Source: CAZRVH01 sp964624905 (GTDB taxonomy: Bacteria; Patescibacteriota; Gracilibacteria; Peribacterales; Peribacteraceae). From it: a DNA stretch of 38,627 bases. Both the position numbers and the translations under genes were made by a program. Numbering within the stretch: position 1 is the stretch's first letter; the number at the start of each line of letters is the position of its first letter. The DNA is taken from assembly GCA_964624905.1 (NCBI GenBank), contig CAZUYK010000011.1, positions 1 to 38,627 of the forward strand. The letters are read 5' to 3'. This document shows positions 6,494 through 14,560 of the stretch, one piece after another. The notes beneath the pieces were generated by a model that saw only the letters and a program-made list of their open reading frames with translations, had not been told where the DNA came from and searched no databases.

Positions 6494-7813
6494 ATGAAAA
6501 CCCTGGTCCTCCTGGCAGGACAAAGCACGCGTTTCTGGCCCCTGAAAGATAAATCGCTTTTCCCCATCTGCGGAAAGACGCTGGTCGAGTGGCAGATCGA
6601 GAGGCTCCGCGCCGCTGGTTGCGACGATATCGCGATCGTCGCGAACGATGAAAACGCCCCGATCGTCAAAAAAATCCTCCCGGACATGGAAGTGTTCGTA
6701 CAGGAGGACAAGGACCTCGGCACGCGCGGCGCGCTCATCAGCGCCATGAAACAGATTCCGAAAGGACCGTTGATGGTGGTGGCGGGGACGGACATCGTGG
6801 ACACCGAAGGATACAGGGAGATTTTGAAGATCGCGGCGCAACCGGGAGTCGACGGCGCGATCCTGGGCAAGCACATGGATACGTATTTCCCGGGGGGCTA
6901 CATGACCGTGCAGAAGGACGGCCGCATCACGGACATCGTGGAAAAGCCGGGGGAGGGAAACGAACCGAGCAACTTCGTGAACATCGTGGTGCACATCCAT
7001 AACGACTTCGACGCTCTGTGGGAGGCGATGATGACGATCCCGGACCCGAAGGGAGACGGCTACTCGCAGACGGAGCAAACGCTCTTCGCGACGAAGAACT
7101 ACCAGGTGGCCGAGTACCGCGGGCGCTGGAACGCCGTGAAGTACCCGTGGCACCTGCTGGAGATGATGGAGATGTTCCTGAAGGAGAAGGCGAAGCCCTT
7201 CATCCACCCCACCGCGAAGATCCACCCGTCCGCCGTCATCGAAGGCGACGTCTACATAGATGAAGGAACGGAAGTCCTGCCGCACGCCGTCATCAACGGA
7301 CCCGCGTACATCGGACGGAACTGCGAGATCCGCTACGGAAGCATCATCCGCGGGGGCAGCATGGGCGATCGCTGCGTCATCGGCGCGCATTCGGAAATCA
7401 AAGGAACCGTCCTACACAGCGACGTCTGGACGCACGGCACCTACCTGGGCGACAGCGTGGTGGGCAACAACGTGTCGTTCGGCACGGGCACCGTCACCGC
7501 AAACCTGCGCCTGGACGAGGGACACGTGCACTCGCACGTCGGGGGAAAGAAGATGTCGACGGGACGCATCAAGTTCGGGACGGCCGTGGGCAACGACGTG
7601 CGCGTCGGCATGAAAGTCGGCATCAACCCCGGCATCAAAATCGGAAGCAACTCGATGGTGTCTTCGGGAGTGCTGGTGACGGAGGATATTTCGAACAATT
7701 CCTACGTCGTGATGAAGGCGGGACACATGCTCGCGAGACCCAACACGACCCCGGTTCCGCGCATCGACGCGCGCGACCAATTCAAAGGAGAAATGAATAT
7801 CGACAGCAAATAA
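6494..7813 (+). CDS. GlmU-like bifunctional sugar-1-phosphate nucleotidylyltransferase/acetyltransferase
   Basis: The 439-aa product has two parts. Residues 1-235 form a nucleotidyltransferase domain (LLAGQSTRFWPL, a variant of the usual GxGTRMxPL loop, then KSLFPICGKTLVEWQIERL and a metal-binding aspartate in VVAGTDIVD). From about residue 238 a left-handed beta-helix of hexapeptide repeats follows (IHPTAKIHPSAVIEGDVYI, AYIGRNCEIRYGSII, and more) to near the end. In GlmU-type enzymes the first domain makes UDP- or dTDP-sugar and the second acetylates the amino sugar; the exact sugar here cannot be read, and the variant loop leaves room for a different substrate. It would feed peptidoglycan or surface glycan synthesis. 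It lies directly upstream of the DnaA-box region. Confidence 0.8.
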   Translation: MKTLVLLAGQSTRFWPLKDKSLFPICGKTLVEWQIERLRAAGCDDIAIVANDENAPIVKKILPDMEVFVQEDKDLGTRGALISAMKQIPKGPLMVVAGTDIVDTEGYREILKIAAQPGVDGAILGKHMDTYFPGGYMTVQKDGRITDIVEKPGEGNEPSNFVNIVVHIHNDFDALWEAMMTIPDPKGDGYSQTEQTLFATKNYQVAEYRGRWNAVKYPWHLLEMMEMFLKEKAKPFIHPTAKIHPSAVIEGDVYIDEGTEVLPHAVINGPAYIGRNCEIRYGSIIRGGSMGDRCVIGAHSEIKGTVLHSDVWTHGTYLGDSVVGNNVSFGTGTVTANLRLDEGHVHSHVGGKKMSTGRIKFGTAVGNDVRVGMKVGINPGIKIGSNSMVSSGVLVTEDISNNSYVVMKAGHMLARPNTTPVPRIDARDQFKGEMNIDSK

Positions 7814-8207
7814 AAGGGTTTTCCGCAGTATCCGCCGCTTCTCCACATTCCTGTATGGTCGCTCTTTTGGATACAAAAGTTATCCACACCTAGTGTGGAT
7901 ATGTGGATAACTACTTCTCCCCAGAGTCGGGGAAGTTATGCACAGGGTTTTGATTTTTTGGCTTCAGGATCACGTTTTATTAGAAACGGCTTCTGGTAGC
8001 GATACCGACCGGGTTATCCACGGGTTTTCCACACCCTTCCCACACACACGATTTGTTCCATTCCGTATAAATGCCGAGAATCGGAGAATGGCTAAAAGTT
8101 CCACATGCATTCCCACAGAAAAGCCGTGATTTCCGTCCTGATTGGAAGTGGCATTATGATGACTAATTCAATATAATTACTTTCTTACTTTATCCATTAG
8201 GAAAAAA
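7814..8207. other. Candidate chromosomal replication origin (DnaA-box cluster)
   Basis: This 394-nt gap has no plausible gene. It contains a cluster of DnaA-box-like 9-mers: TTATCCACA at 7880-7888, TGTGGATAA (reverse) at 7902-7910, TTATGCACA at 7936-7944, TTATCCACG at 8014-8022, TTTTCCACA at 8025-8033, ATATCCACA on the minus strand at 7894-7902, and TTCTCCACA at 7839-7847. An AT-rich stretch at about 8153-8207, next to dnaN, could be the unwinding element. A cluster next to dnaN is a classic origin position. Against this, dnaA is not adjacent, and most genes on both sides point towards the site. The cluster could instead regulate dnaN. Confidence 0.65.
8172..8177 (+). promoter_or_regulatory. 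Likely -10 box of dnaN
   Basis: TATAAT lies 30 nt before the dnaN ATG inside the AT-rich stretch. No good -35 is visible at the usual distance. A weak AGGA (8199-8202) precedes the start codon by about 5 nt. Confidence 0.45.
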
Positions 8208-9371
8208 ATGAAGTTCACCTCTGCCACCCAAGATCTTCTGTCAGCGTTGCAGCTCGTGAGCCGCGCGATTTCCAGTCAGCAAGCACTCCCGATCTTGGGA
8301 AATATTTTGTTTAAAGCGGAGGATGGAAAGTGCACCGTGAGCGCGACCGATTTGGAGTTGAGTATCGTCACCTCGTTCGATGCGACCGTGGAGACTCCCG
8401 GTTCCATCACCATTCCCGCCAAGGCGATCCTGAACTTCGCCCAGTACAACGGTGATCCCGAGGTGACATTGGAAACGGTGGAGCTCACACAGTTGAAGTG
8501 CACGTCCGCGCACGGCAAGACGATGCTCTCCGGGGAGAAGGCGAGCGAGTACCCGTCGTTGCCGACCGTTGAAAACAAGACAGCGTTCGCCCTGGACGCC
8601 GCGAGTTTGCTGGAGGCTCTCCACCTAGTCACCTTCACCTCCGCACGCACCAGCCTGCGTCCAGTGCTCTCCGGGGTGTATCTGCGTACCGAGGGGCCGG
8701 AGTTTATCTTGGTCGCCACGGACAGTTACCGTTTGTCCGAGTATAAAATCAAAGCCGAGGCGCAGGGTGGGGATATCTCCTGCATCATTCCGGTAAAGGT
8801 ATTGGATGAATTGAAGACGATGCTTGCGGCAAAGAAGCCCGCGAAGCGCAGCCCGACGGAAGAAGACGTGAAAGAGGGTACGCGCGAGGAGGCCATCCCG
8901 GTGCGCGTGACGCTCGGTACGCAGCAGATCGAAATCACCGTCGGTAACACACATCTTCTGTCTCGCCTCATCGAAGGAAAGTTCCCGGATTACCGCCAGA
9001 TCATTCCGAAGGAAGCCCCGACGAAGACGTTCATTTCCACGCGCGACCTCTCCACCGCGACCAAGCGCATGCACTACTTCGCCAAGGAGATGAACAACAG
9101 CCTCACCTTCACCATCAAGCCGTCCGAGGTCCATGTGCAAACACCCCAGACGCAGCTCGGCCGCGACGAAGCGACCTTGCCCGCGGAGACGACGGGCGCG
9201 GATGGGAAGATTGCGCTCAGCTCCAGTTATCTTCTGGATTTCCTCGCCCACATCGACGGTGAACAGGTGGAAATGCGCGTGATGGACAGCATGCATCCGG
9301 CGGTATTCCACCTGCCGGGGAACGAGAAGTTCCTGCATCTCATCATGCCGTTGAGGCTGCAGGAGCAATAA
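8208..9371 (+). CDS. dnaN: DNA polymerase III beta subunit (sliding clamp)
   Basis: The 387-aa product is the ring-shaped processivity clamp that tethers DNA polymerase III to DNA. Family landmarks are clear: the N-terminal MKFTSATQDLLSALQLVSRA, LPILGNILFKA, the domain-2 RPVLSGVYLR and VATDSYRLS, LIEGKFPDYRQIIP, and the C-terminal IMPLRL that forms the client-binding pocket. An odd feature is a charged insert at residues about 208-232 (AKKPAKRSPTEEDVKEGTRE) in the second domain, which makes the protein slightly longer than the usual 365-375 aa. It directly follows the DnaA-box region and precedes mfd. A weak AGGA lies just before the ATG. Confidence 0.97.
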   Translation: MKFTSATQDLLSALQLVSRAISSQQALPILGNILFKAEDGKCTVSATDLELSIVTSFDATVETPGSITIPAKAILNFAQYNGDPEVTLETVELTQLKCTSAHGKTMLSGEKASEYPSLPTVENKTAFALDAASLLEALHLVTFTSARTSLRPVLSGVYLRTEGPEFILVATDSYRLSEYKIKAEAQGGDISCIIPVKVLDELKTMLAAKKPAKRSPTEEDVKEGTREEAIPVRVTLGTQQIEITVGNTHLLSRLIEGKFPDYRQIIPKEAPTKTFISTRDLSTATKRMHYFAKEMNNSLTFTIKPSEVHVQTPQTQLGRDEATLPAETTGADGKIALSSSYLLDFLAHIDGEQVEMRVMDSMHPAVFHLPGNEKFLHLIMPLRLQEQ

Positions 9372-9378
9372 AACGTGC

Positions 9379-9420
9379 TTGTGGACGTTTCTGGAAAGGA
9401 GTATGATGTCTTCAGACATC
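9379..9420 (+). promoter_or_regulatory. mfd promoter with a palindrome over the start site
   Basis: TTGTGG (9379-9384) and TATGAT (9402-9407) are 17 nt apart. A perfect 7-bp inverted repeat, GATGTCT (9405-9411) and AGACATC (9414-9420), overlaps the end of the -10 box and the expected start near 9414. It could be an operator or a hairpin at the very 5' end of the mRNA. The leader to the mfd ATG would be about 90 nt. Confidence 0.55.
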
Positions 9421-9505
9421 GGGGAAGTATATCCGCGTCGGAGAGGCACCTTTTTTGCGTCTGTAAGACTTCATCTTTTTGTCGGCACGACTCCATTTTT
9501 CGGAC

Positions 9506-12500
9506 ATGAAACCATCGCTTCTCATCGGTCAATCGACTCACAAAGAGCTCGCGGATCTTCTGCGGGCCGATAAGCAGTTGGTGATTTCCGGCGCGGGAAA
9601 CGAGACGGCGAAGGCTCTTTTGATCAGTCATCTCCTGCATTTCAAATCCTACCCGACCTTGCTACTCGCACAGGACGGCGCGGCGGTGGAGGCGATCCAA
9701 CATTGGTTGCATTTCTTCGAGCGCGAGACGCTGGCGATGCCCGAGATGGTGCAAACGGAGGATGGCATGGCGCTTACGACCGCCGCGTTGCAGCATTTCC
9801 TGCTCTACATGCTGGGTGCGGACAAGACGTTCCTGCTGCCGCGCGCGACGTGGGACGTGGAATTCCCGTTGTTCGGCGAGCTTCAGGAGAGGAAAATAAC
9901 CTTGGAAGAGAAAGACGCGATGAACTTCACGGAGTTCGTGGAAAGCCTTTTGGAATGCGGCTACGAACACGCTCACGACCCCCAGTTGATGCCCGGCCAG
10001 TATCGCCGGGTCGGGGACACACTGGATATTTTCCCCATCCAGTGCGAGGACATGTTCCGCATCGAGTTCGAGTTCGACGTCATCGCGAGCATCCGCGGGC
10101 TGAAGGATGGGGAGATCCTGCCGGACCATCACAAAACACTTGATCTGTACCCCGTGAACTACGAAAAAACCGCGTCGCTCGGACGCCAGGTCCCCAAGGA
10201 CGGCCTCCTTGTCATCGACGACCAGGATGATGTGGAAACGCCCAAGACGGGCCATGTCATCCGCTTCACCTCCTTCCCCGAATCCCAGAAAAACCACGTC
10301 CACCTGCGCTACCTGTCCGTCCTCAAGTTCTACACGCTGACGGACTTTTTGAACGACCTGCGCGACAAGTTGCAACAGGATTGGAGCCTGCTCATCGTCA
10401 CGCGTCGCAGTGAGGAATTGGAGGCCATCTTCAAGGAGGAGCGTATCCAATTCCTGAAGAAGGAACGCGTCCCGGGCGCCGTCACGATCGTGCCGGCGGA
10501 AGAGGGGGACCTCTTGCCACACTCCATCCAGAACCCGGATTTCCAGAGTGCGCTGCTCACCGATCGCGAGATTTTCAGTCTTCGCAAAGCCGGCAAGCAG
10601 AAGAGCGTGTCCAAGCTCGCGCTCGACTTCCTCACGTCGCTCACGCCGGGTGATTACGTGGTGCATATGGAGCACGGCATCGGACGTTTCGAGGGTATGA
10701 CGCAGAAGACGTTCGACGGGACGCTGCGCGAATACATGGAACTCACCTACGCGGAGGGAGACAAGCTTTTCATCCCGGTCGACCAGGCGGACAAACTCAG
10801 CAAGTTCGTGCACGAGGAAGGCGATGACCCCGTCCTGACGCGCCTTGGCGAAACGGCTTGGAAGAAGATCGCGGAGAGGATCAAGCAGGAGACGAAGGAA
10901 ATCGCGAAGGACCTGCTCTTGCTCTACGCCAAGCGCGCCGCGGCGAAGGGATATTCCTACAAGGAAAACAATGAGACCTACCGCAAGTTCGAGGAGTCGT
11001 TCCCGTACGTCATGACGCCCGGGCAAAAGAAAGCGGTTGATGACATCGCCGCGGACATGGAGAGCGGCCACCCGATGGACCGCCTTGTGTGCGGAGACGT
11101 GGGATTTGGCAAGACCGAAGTCGCCATGCGCGCCGCGTTCAAGGCGGTGCAGGACGGCAAGCAGGTCGCGGTCGTCGCCCCCATCACCATCCTCGCCGAC
11201 CAGCACTACAAGAACTTCCTGCAGCGCATGGCGCCCTTCAAGGTGAAGATCGACATGATGAGCCGTTTCCGTTCCCCCAAGGAACAAGCCGAGACCCTGG
11301 AGAAGCTGCGCAAGGGCGACGTGGACATCGTCATCGGCACGCACCGCTTGCTCCAGGATGACGTCAAATTCCTGAATCTGGGACTCGTGATCGTCGATGA
11401 AGAGCAGCGCTTCGGCGTGAAGCAGAAGGAGAAATTTAAGGAGATGCGCGCGTCGGTCGACATTCTCACGCTCACCGCCACCCCCATTCCCCGCACGCTC
11501 AACCTGGGTCTTCATAAACTCCGCGATATCTCCACCATCACGACCCCTCCCCCCGGACGCCTCCCGATCATCACCGAGGTGCGCAAGTACAGCGACCAGT
11601 TGGTGAAGCAGGCGGTGATGCATGAGATCAAGCGCGACGGGCAGGTGTTCATCCTGCACAACCGCGTGGAGACCATCGATGCCTTCGCGGACAAGCTGCG
11701 CGACCTTATCCCCGGCGCGACGTTCATCGTCGCCCACGGGCAGCTGAAGCCGGAGGATCTGGAAGACCGCATTACGAAATTCAAGGACGGCAAATACAAT
11801 GTGCTCGTGTCATCCACCATCATCGAGAACGGCATCGACCTCCCCCGTGCCAACACCCTCATCGTCAACGAAGCAGAGCGCTTCGGTCTCGCCCAGCTCT
11901 ACCAGCTGCGCGGCCGCGTGGGACGCGGCAAGGTCCAGGCATTCGCGTACCTCCTGTACCACACGCAGAAACTCCAGGATGACGCGAAGAAGAGATTGCG
12001 TGCCATCGTCGAGGCCTGCGAGCTTGGATCCGGCTTCCAGGTGGCCATGCGCGACCTGGAAATCCGCGGCGCGGGAGAGATTTTGGGAGCGTCCCAGGCG
12101 GGCACCATGAACACCGTCGGCGTCAGTCACTATCTACGCATGCTCAAAAACGCCGTGGAAGAGCTCAAGGCGGGGCGCAAGGATGACCTTGAGGAGGATA
12201 TCACCGTGGAGATTTTGCTCCCCGTAGAAGCCCTCCTGCCGACGTTTTACATCCCCGACAGCGAGGAGAAGATTTCCGTGTACCAGAAACTGGCCGCATC
12301 GGAGGAAGAATCCACCCTCAAGGAATTCGAAGGGGACCTGCGCGACGAGTACGGCGAGTTGCCGCCCCAGGTGCAAAACCTGTTTTCCATCCTGCGCCTG
12401 AAACTCGCGGCACGCCGCGCCGGCATCCTGCGTATCAAGATGGATGACGTGAAGAAGGGGGTGAAGGAAATCGTCATCACCCTGAGTCCGCGCGTGACCG

Positions 12501-12706
12501 CCGAGGAAATTATGAAACTCCTGGCGCACAACCCGCAGTGGAAGATCAGCAGCAACACCCTGCGTATTGCCGAAGCGGAGCTTTCCAAGCTCGGAAAGGG
12601 CGATTGGCTGGGCGAACTCACCGAAGAAGTGAAGTATCTCCATAGGCCCGAAAAGGCCAAAAAGGCCAAGAAAGAGGAAGAGGACGAAGAGGAGGTAGAG
12701 GCATGA
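9506..12706 (+). CDS. mfd: Transcription-repair coupling factor
   Basis: The 1066-aa product removes RNA polymerase stalled at DNA damage and recruits nucleotide-excision repair. Its order of domains matches Mfd: an N-terminal UvrB-like region (PGQYRRVGDTLDIFPI near residue 165), the RNA-polymerase-interacting domain (GDYVVHMEHGIGRFEG near 385), RecG-like helicase motifs (GDVGFGKT at 530-537, DEEQRFG from 631, TATPIPRT, and the QLRGRVGRG motif) and a C-terminal TRCF domain. It is somewhat shorter than the 1148 aa of E. coli Mfd and ends in a lysine/glutamate-rich tail. The start at 9506 (MKPSLLIGQS) is preferred over a TTG at 9479. No good Shine-Dalgarno site is seen; a promoter with a palindrome lies about 100 nt upstream. 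Confidence 0.97.
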   Translation: MKPSLLIGQSTHKELADLLRADKQLVISGAGNETAKALLISHLLHFKSYPTLLLAQDGAAVEAIQHWLHFFERETLAMPEMVQTEDGMALTTAALQHFLLYMLGADKTFLLPRATWDVEFPLFGELQERKITLEEKDAMNFTEFVESLLECGYEHAHDPQLMPGQYRRVGDTLDIFPIQCEDMFRIEFEFDVIASIRGLKDGEILPDHHKTLDLYPVNYEKTASLGRQVPKDGLLVIDDQDDVETPKTGHVIRFTSFPESQKNHVHLRYLSVLKFYTLTDFLNDLRDKLQQDWSLLIVTRRSEELEAIFKEERIQFLKKERVPGAVTIVPAEEGDLLPHSIQNPDFQSALLTDREIFSLRKAGKQKSVSKLALDFLTSLTPGDYVVHMEHGIGRFEGMTQKTFDGTLREYMELTYAEGDKLFIPVDQADKLSKFVHEEGDDPVLTRLGETAWKKIAERIKQETKEIAKDLLLLYAKRAAAKGYSYKENNETYRKFEESFPYVMTPGQKKAVDDIAADMESGHPMDRLVCGDVGFGKTEVAMRAAFKAVQDGKQVAVVAPITILADQHYKNFLQRMAPFKVKIDMMSRFRSPKEQAETLEKLRKGDVDIVIGTHRLLQDDVKFLNLGLVIVDEEQRFGVKQKEKFKEMRASVDILTLTATPIPRTLNLGLHKLRDISTITTPPPGRLPIITEVRKYSDQLVKQAVMHEIKRDGQVFILHNRVETIDAFADKLRDLIPGATFIVAHGQLKPEDLEDRITKFKDGKYNVLVSSTIIENGIDLPRANTLIVNEAERFGLAQLYQLRGRVGRGKVQAFAYLLYHTQKLQDDAKKRLRAIVEACELGSGFQVAMRDLEIRGAGEILGASQAGTMNTVGVSHYLRMLKNAVEELKAGRKDDLEEDITVEILLPVEALLPTFYIPDSEEKISVYQKLAASEEESTLKEFEGDLRDEYGELPPQVQNLFSILRLKLAARRAGILRIKMDDVKKGVKEIVITLSPRVTAEEIMKLLAHNPQWKISSNTLRIAEAELSKLGKGDWLGELTEEVKYLHRPEKAKKAKKEEEDEEEVEA

Positions 12707-12734
12707 GAACATGGCTTTAGGGCCTTTTTTGTGG

Positions 12735-12740
12735 TATCAT
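12735..12740 (+). promoter_or_regulatory. -10-like box before the coiled-coil gene
   Basis: TATCAT lies 7 nt before the ATG at 12748. The 7 nt between them, AAGGAGA, could instead serve as a Shine-Dalgarno sequence on a read-through mfd transcript, although it is directly against the start codon. Confidence 0.4.
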
Positions 12741-12747
12741 AAGGAGA

Positions 12748-13626
12748 ATGGCCCAACAGAACCCCATGGATCGCCAGGCCGAATTCGAGCGCATTGCAGC
12801 CCGCCGAAAAGCCATGCTGGAAGCGGAGGACGAGTTGCGCCGGAAACATGCGTCGGAGAAAGAGGATTTCGCGGCCCGCGGAAAGGCCGCTTTCGGGGAG
12901 GAGGTCGCTGCGGCGAAACAGAGGTCGGAGGAACGCGAGGAGTGGCGCCAGGGGCAGCATGCGAAAAAGGCCGAGGAAAAGAAGCAGAAGGAGGAGATGG
13001 AAGAGGAGCGCAGGCGCGAGGAGTTGAAGAAGGAGGAACGGGAAAAGCAATTGGCCGAACAGAAGAAAGATACGGAGCTCCTGCATGAAATGACGGTGAA
13101 GAAGAAATTGGCCGAGCGCAAAAAGACGATTGATAAGGAGGGAATGGACGCCGACAAGCGCGCGCGCGATATCGCCGATAGGGAAGGGCGCGTCGCCGAC
13201 GAGGAACTGCAGCGCCAGCTCGTCACCATCGAACGCGACGCACGCAAAAAACAGCAACAGTTCGATGCCCTCGTTGAGCGTCGCAGGAAGATGCTCGAGG
13301 AATCGTACCTGCATGCCAAGCAGATGCTTCTGCGCGAAGAGGCGCGCGCCGTGGGGCAGGAAAAAAACGCGGTCGGCCAGCAGCGCATGCAGCTGGAAAG
13401 CGAGCACAAGAAGCAACTCATGTTGCTCGAGAAAGAAATAGAAACGAACGCCGTGAAGGCGAAGCAGGAGCGTGCCGCGCTCGAACGCGAAGCGAAGGAG
13501 GCCTCCGCGGAGAAGCACGGGAAGATCGACCTGGACCATAGCCGTCGCGTGCGCGAATCCCTACAACGCCACGATTCGGCCATAGAATGGATCGGTTTGT
13601 TCGATCCGGAGAAGGAAGGAAAATAA
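12748..13626 (+). CDS. Coiled-coil protein of unknown function (292 aa)
   Basis: Not recognised beyond its fold. From about residue 8 to 270 the sequence is almost entirely charged and helical, with long runs of lysine and glutamate in heptad-like spacing (EEKKQKEEMEEERRREELKK near residues 75-95), so a long coiled coil is expected. There is no signal peptide or membrane segment, so it is probably cytoplasmic. The last 20 residues (SAIEWIGLFDPEKEGK) contain the only hydrophobic patch and may be an interaction tip. It starts 41 nt after mfd and ends 37 nt before tRNA-Leu. Low-complexity composition makes similarity to other coiled coils uninformative. Confidence 0.7.
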   Translation: MAQQNPMDRQAEFERIAARRKAMLEAEDELRRKHASEKEDFAARGKAAFGEEVAAAKQRSEEREEWRQGQHAKKAEEKKQKEEMEEERRREELKKEEREKQLAEQKKDTELLHEMTVKKKLAERKKTIDKEGMDADKRARDIADREGRVADEELQRQLVTIERDARKKQQQFDALVERRRKMLEESYLHAKQMLLREEARAVGQEKNAVGQQRMQLESEHKKQLMLLEKEIETNAVKAKQERAALEREAKEASAEKHGKIDLDHSRRVRESLQRHDSAIEWIGLFDPEKEGK

Positions 13627-13663
13627 TGCGGGGCACGGCCGAAACGGGTACCATCGGGCAGTC

Positions 13664-13749
13664 GCCGGGGTGGCGAAATGGCAGACGCACCAGCCTTAGG
13701 AGCTAGCGGGAGCAATCCCATGGAGGTTCAAGTCCTCTCCCCGGCACCA
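13664..13749 (+). tRNA. tRNA-Leu (anticodon UAG), CCA encoded
   Basis: The 7-bp acceptor stem GCCGGGG/CCCCGGC closes a class II tRNA with a D arm (GCGAAATGGCAGACGC), an anticodon loop CTTAGGA carrying TAG, a variable arm (GGGAGCAATCCC) and a T arm (GGAGG, loop TTCAAGT, CCTCT). The long variable arm and UAG anticodon identify leucine. The 3' ACCA is encoded. In the anticodon stem CCAGC/GCTAG one position is a C·A mismatch (second pair), which is unusual. Confidence 0.97.
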
Positions 13750-13758
13750 CAAAGAAGT

Positions 13759-13862
13759 CATGAAAGAAAAACCGGAGGTTTGTCTTTCATGGGCTATCTT
13801 TTCGGCAGCGAGCGTCTCCACGTCGCGCGGAGCGCTCGTTCGACGCGGATTGTTTTATTTTT
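13759..13862 (+). ncRNA. Repeated structured RNA element, copy A (after tRNA-Leu)
   Basis: A 33-nt hairpin at 13759-13791 pairs CATGAAAGA with TCTTTCATG, then has one A·G mismatch, a 5-bp apical stem (AAACC/GGTTT) and a GGA triloop. Downstream, GCGTC (13812-13816) can pair with GACGC (13842-13846) around a GCGC-GGA-GCGC hairpin (13825-13835), followed by a T-rich tail (13848-13862). A second copy lies at 32062-32160 with the same spacing and compensatory changes. It begins 9 nt after the tRNA. Its T-rich end overlaps the stop of the minus-strand M23 gene. The function is unknown; a 3'-end processing or termination element is one possibility. Confidence 0.7.
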
Positions 13863-14424
13863 CGTTCGGCCAGGGCAGGACCGTCATCGGATCGATGAAG
13901 TTTTCCAGCTCGGCTTCCTTTTGCACGTACCCCTGGAGTACCAAATCCCTTCCTTTGTGGATCTCGAAATGCAGGTGCTTCCGGTTGCCGTCCGTGTCGC
14001 GGCTGCGCGCCGCGCCGAGCGTGGCGAATCGTTGTCCTTGCGTAAGCATTGAGTCCGCTGCCGGCAGGCCTTCGACCGTAAGGTGTCCGTACAGGACGGT
14101 TACCGGTTGCCCCTTGAGCGTGCAATCCTGGATGAGCAGTCCGCCGTAGCCTTCCGCGAATCCACCGAAGCGGACTTTGCCGCTGCAAACTGCATACACG
14201 TCTATCTGGGCATCGGCTTCCGATGTTGATACTTCAAAGTCCACTCCCGCGTGCCACCCCGTGAAACGCTCCGGGGGATCGATGGGGTTCGTTTGGGGAT
14301 CCGGCGTCACGTAGAGTCCGAAATGCAGCGGCGTCTCGCGGCCGGAGCCGTTTTCAACGGGCCAGTAACAACCTGCTAAAAGGGTGGCGGATGCCATCAG
14401 GATCAGGAATTTTGCTTGCTTCAT
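13855..14424 (-). CDS. M23 (LytM-type) peptidase lipoprotein
   Basis: The 189-aa product has a lipoprotein signal peptide ending in LLAGC (Cys19) and a zinc metallopeptidase domain of family M23. The metal-binding residues are H58 and D62 in GWHAGVDFEV and H152 in HLHFEIHKG, with H114 of LYGHL and H150 as the expected catalytic histidines. Such enzymes cut peptide cross-links in peptidoglycan; as a lipoprotein it would act in or on the cell envelope. The domain is small, with little besides the catalytic core. It is convergent with tRNA-Leu and divergent from the receiver-like gene. No clear Shine-Dalgarno or -10 box is seen directly upstream. Confidence 0.88.
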   Translation of the reverse strand: MKQAKFLILMASATLLAGCYWPVENGSGRETPLHFGLYVTPDPQTNPIDPPERFTGWHAGVDFEVSTSEADAQIDVYAVCSGKVRFGGFAEGYGGLLIQDCTLKGQPVTVLYGHLTVEGLPAADSMLTQGQRFATLGAARSRDTDGNRKHLHFEIHKGRDLVLQGYVQKEAELENFIDPMTVLPWPNEK

Positions 14425-14499
14425 GCCTGTTAAGACGCGTATCTCAAGCCATTCTTACGACATGCCCTTGCTTTCGTCTTGCGGACCCCTCAGAATCCG

Positions 14500-14519
14500 C
14501 GTTCCTGCTCGCAGGAACG
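14500..14519 (+). promoter_or_regulatory. Perfect inverted repeat upstream of the receiver-like gene
   Basis: CGTTCCTG (14500-14507) and CAGGAACG (14512-14519) form an 8-bp inverted repeat around CTCG. It lies 41 nt before the start of the receiver-like gene, in the divergent gap shared with the M23 gene. It may be an operator or a leader hairpin; no T tract follows, so it is not a terminator. Confidence 0.6.
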
Positions 14520-14560
14520 TGTTCATTTCCCCCAGAGGTCTTTTCTTAATGGAGGTACTC

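Noticed and set aside
9662..11737. A 691-codon open frame on the minus strand, antisense to mfd
   Set aside because: The protein is histidine/arginine/leucine-rich without domain logic, and it lies wholly opposite a conserved gene. High GC produces long antisense frames.
12707..12747. Terminator between mfd and the coiled-coil gene (GGC/GCC followed by T6)
   Set aside because: A T tract is present but the stem would be only about 3 bp, too weak to call.
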